Positions 58,463-60,618 of a stretch of DNA of 60,618 nt are shown here, piece by piece (position 1 is the first letter of the stretch; each line of letters opens with the position of its first letter). The position numbers and the translations under genes were made by a program. Where the stretch lies: NCBI GenBank assembly GCA_947646915.1, contig CANSII010000008.1:1-60618 (forward strand), in the 5' to 3' direction. Source of the stretch: an uncultured Clostridium sp. GTDB taxonomy: Bacteria > Bacillota > Clostridia > TANB77 > CAG-508. The notes below the pieces were generated by a model. That model saw nothing but the letters and a program-made list of their open reading frames with translations. It had not been told where the DNA came from and ran no database searches.

Positions 58463-59200
58463 ATGAAAGAAATAAAAATATTATATTTATATCCTGACAT
58501 ATTAGAATTATATGGAGACTATGGGAATATACAAGTTTTAAAATACAGAATAGAATCACGTGGATATACTGCAATAATTGATAGATATTCTATAGGAGAT
58601 AAAGCTCCAAATTTTAATGAATACGACATTGTATTTGCAGGAGGGGGTGCAGATAATGAACAAAATATCTTAGCTAATGATTTATTACAATATAAAGCAA
58701 ATATTTTAGAAGCAATTGAAAATGGTGTATTTTTCTTACTAATTTGTGGTTCTTATCAATTATTTGGAAAATATTATAAAGATGTTGAAGGAAATGTTAT
58801 AGATGGTCTAAATATATTTGATTATTATACAGAAGCTAATCCTGATAGAAAAAAAAGATGTATTGGAAATATTATTATAGAAGCAAATTTAAATGGAACG
58901 AACACAAAAGTTATTGGATTTGAAAATCATGGTGGACAAACATTTAATATTGCTAATTCTTTTGGAAAAGTTTTATATGGCAATGGTAATAAATTTGAAG
59001 ATACTGAAGAAGGTTTTTTTCAAAAAAATGTAATAGCAACTTATTTGCATGGTCCGCTTCTTTCTAAAAACCCTGTAGTATCTGATTATATTATAAAATA
59101 TTGTTTAGAAAGAAAATATAATGAAAATATAATTTTAAATCCTTTAAATGATGAATTTGAGAATTTGTGCAGAGAGCATCTTTTAAAAACATGGATATAA
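58463..59200 (+). CDS. gatD: Lipid II isoglutaminyl synthase, glutaminase subunit GatD
   Basis: A class I glutamine amidotransferase of 245 aa that feeds ammonia to MurT. The nucleophile is Cys95 (LLICGSYQLFG) and the catalytic His is His196 (YLHGPLL). The N-terminal LYLYPDILELYGDYGN is typical. GAAGGGAATG provides a distant ribosome binding site. It is the last gene of the murT-gatD operon and ends at a strong terminator. Confidence 0.96.
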   Translation: MKEIKILYLYPDILELYGDYGNIQVLKYRIESRGYTAIIDRYSIGDKAPNFNEYDIVFAGGGADNEQNILANDLLQYKANILEAIENGVFFLLICGSYQLFGKYYKDVEGNVIDGLNIFDYYTEANPDRKKRCIGNIIIEANLNGTNTKVIGFENHGGQTFNIANSFGKVLYGNGNKFEDTEEGFFQKNVIATYLHGPLLSKNPVVSDYIIKYCLERKYNENIILNPLNDEFENLCREHLLKTWI

Positions 59201-59204
59201 AATT

Positions 59205-59266
59205 TTAAAAAAATTAAACCTAAATTATTAACATACATAATTAATAATTTAAGTTTAATTTTTTAA
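59205..59266. terminator. Bidirectional terminator between gatD and spoVS
   Basis: TTAAAAAAATTAAAC plus TAAATTATTAA pair with TTAATAATTTA plus GTTTAATTTTTTAA, a stem of about 25 bp with one mismatch. T tracts lie on both strands. Confidence 0.85.
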
Positions 59267-59284
59267 TTTCTATATTAATTTTAA

Positions 59285-59548
59285 TTATACTCTTGACTCA
59301 ACAATAAGTTTTATACCAGTTCTGTCTTCTCCTTCAACCTCTACATCTGCAAATGCTGGTATACATACTAAATCAACTCCTGCTGGTGCTACAAAGCCTC
59401 TTGCTATAGCAACTGCTTTGACTGCTTGGTTTAATGCTCCTGCTCCTATTGCTTGCATTTCTGCTTTATTTGATTCTTTTACTAACCCAGCTATTGCTCC
59501 TGCTACTGAATTAGGATTTGATTTTGATGAAATCTTTAAAATTTCCAT
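59285..59548 (-). CDS. spoVS: Stage V sporulation protein S
   Basis: SpoVS is a small Alba-like protein needed for spore coat and dehydration stages and able to affect division. The 87-aa product (MEILKISSKSNPNSVAGAIAG) is the usual length and highly conserved. ATG 59548 lies 8 nt after AGGAGG; upstream codons are not used. ymdB precedes it on the same strand, the order known from Bacillus. Confidence 0.95.
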   Translation of the reverse strand: MEILKISSKSNPNSVAGAIAGLVKESNKAEMQAIGAGALNQAVKAVAIARGFVAPAGVDLVCIPAFADVEVEGEDRTGIKLIVESRV

Positions 59549-59718
59549 TTTCTTTTGCCTCCTATTATAATTTATTTTTTGTTGCAACTTTTATGTTAGT
59601 ATTTTATATTATATGGAAAATTTTGTAAATACTTTTTTCAAATTTTTTTAAAGTTTTCATCGCAGTATTTTTCATTGTTTAATAAAAATCGACATTTTGG
59701 TCACAATCCATTACTTAT

Positions 59719-60489
59719 TTATAAGCAAATTCTATTAATTTTTATTACTTTTGATGTATTATCATCAATTACAAAAATAACACCATTAAACATACATTCA
59801 CCTTCTGCAACCTTATATTTTTCTGGTAATGATGTTGTCATTCTTTTAATAGCAACATTTATATCCATTCCTAAAGCAGAATTTTTTGGACCTGTCATTC
59901 CTATATCTGTAATATATGCTGTTCCTTTTGGCAAAATCTTTTCATCTGCTGTTTGCACATGTGTATGTGTTCCAAAAATTGCAGTTACTTGACCATCTAA
60001 ATAATAACCAAATGGTATCTTTTCTCCTGTAGCTTCTGCATGAAAATCTATAAAAATCATATCAACTTCATCTTTTATTTTATTTACTATGTCTTTAGCT
60101 ATTAAATATGGATTTTCTGTTAATATGTTCATTTCAACTCTTCCTATTAAATTAATAACAGCTATTTTTTTTCCATTACATTTATATATATTATATCCTT
60201 TTCCTACTACCCCTTTTGGATAATTTGCAGGTCGTATAATTCTTGGATCATCTATAAATTTAAATATATCCTTTTTTCCCCAAGTATGATTTCCCAATGT
60301 TATTACATTTACATCTTCAGATAATATGTCATCAAATATCTTTTGAGTTATACCAAATCCATCTGCTGAATTTTCTGCATTTACAATTGTAAAATCTATT
60401 TCTTCACTTTCTATTAAACCTGGTAATATTTTTTTTAATTCCTTTACTCCTGCTAGTCCAACTAAGTCTCCCACTGCTAAAACTTTCAA
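59719..60489 (-). CDS. ymdB: YmdB-type metallophosphodiesterase (TIGR00282)
   Basis: YmdB is a cyclic-nucleotide phosphodiesterase linked to RNase Y and the choice between motility and biofilm in Bacillus. The 256-aa product has metal-binding motifs VGDLVG, NAENSADGFG, LGNHTWG, DFHAEATGEK and GTHTHVQTAD. The start is TTG 60489 with GAGGG 7 nt upstream. rny, its usual upstream neighbour, would lie beyond the right edge. Confidence 0.94.
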   Translation of the reverse strand: MKVLAVGDLVGLAGVKELKKILPGLIESEEIDFTIVNAENSADGFGITQKIFDDILSEDVNVITLGNHTWGKKDIFKFIDDPRIIRPANYPKGVVGKGYNIYKCNGKKIAVINLIGRVEMNILTENPYLIAKDIVNKIKDEVDMIFIDFHAEATGEKIPFGYYLDGQVTAIFGTHTHVQTADEKILPKGTAYITDIGMTGPKNSALGMDINVAIKRMTTSLPEKYKVAEGECMFNGVIFVIDDNTSKVIKINRICL

Positions 60490-60618
60490 ATTTATACCCT
60501 CTTTCCTCTTTTTTACTTTTAATATATTACTATATATTTTATATTTTTTCAAGCATTTATAATTTTAAGTGTAATTAATTTTTGATAACGTCATAGTAAG
60601 ATTAATATTTGATTATGT

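Overview
The window looks like chromosome from a very AT-rich, endospore-forming member of the Clostridia (Bacillota), probably an uncultivated gut-type lineage. Grounds: strong AGGAGG-type ribosome binding sites, HrcA/CIRCE control of groESL, dpaA and spoVS, murT-gatD, a radA-disA pair, clostridial hydrophobic-W (ChW) repeats and about 41 of 48 genes ending in TAA. The taxonomic placement is inference. Most genes lie on the minus strand.

Layout. 1-10.5 kb: tRNA-Gly, groES-groEL, a UPF0371 protein, a membrane cyclophilin, radA-disA, a dead REP-associated transposase and mtaB. 10.6-17.1 kb: a large ChW surface protein with two in-frame UGA codons, mreB and a dead prepilin-like gene. 17-29.9 kb: tsaE-tsaB-rimI, ylmH-like, dxs, a thioesterase, uppP, dpaA, a TPR membrane protein, a lytic transglycosylase and polA, interleaved with copies of a 215-bp MITE family. 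30-42.6 kb: an accessory block with a HipA/PI-kinase-like protein, a polytopic membrane protein, a coiled-coil protein, a double sigma-region-4/alpha-CTD fusion, a metallopeptidase-like protein, a dead Fic gene, a restriction-modification pair flanked by 53-bp direct repeats, and an LRR-transglutaminase lipoprotein. 42.7-49 kb: queH, two GT-C type membrane proteins, ruvB and a pssD/pssE-like pair. 49-56.5 kb: the conserved rpsB-tsf-pyrH-frr-ispA-uppS-cdsA-rseP cluster. 56.7-60.5 kb: murT-gatD facing spoVS-ymdB.

Main discovery. I searched every gene for the arginine codon CGG and found exactly four in-frame occurrences, in radA, polA and two adjacent membrane glycosyltransferase-like genes. 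Each lies exactly where the reading frame breaks. In each case skipping one base (the C of CGG) puts the ribosome on a glycine codon (GGA, GGA, GGA, GGT) and restores the full conserved protein. No CGG is read as arginine anywhere in the window, although AGA, AGG, CGT, CGA and CGC are. This suggests CGG is unassigned or hungry in this organism and acts as a +1 recoding signal (C-GGN read as Gly). The main alternative is a systematic insertion error.

Other points worth attention: a MITE family with terminal inverted repeats and 9-bp target duplications; REP-like palindromes on both sides of a dead REP transposase; small repeats that supply 3' hairpins or ribosome binding sites to genes; and a restriction-modification module that appears to have entered with a long target duplication.
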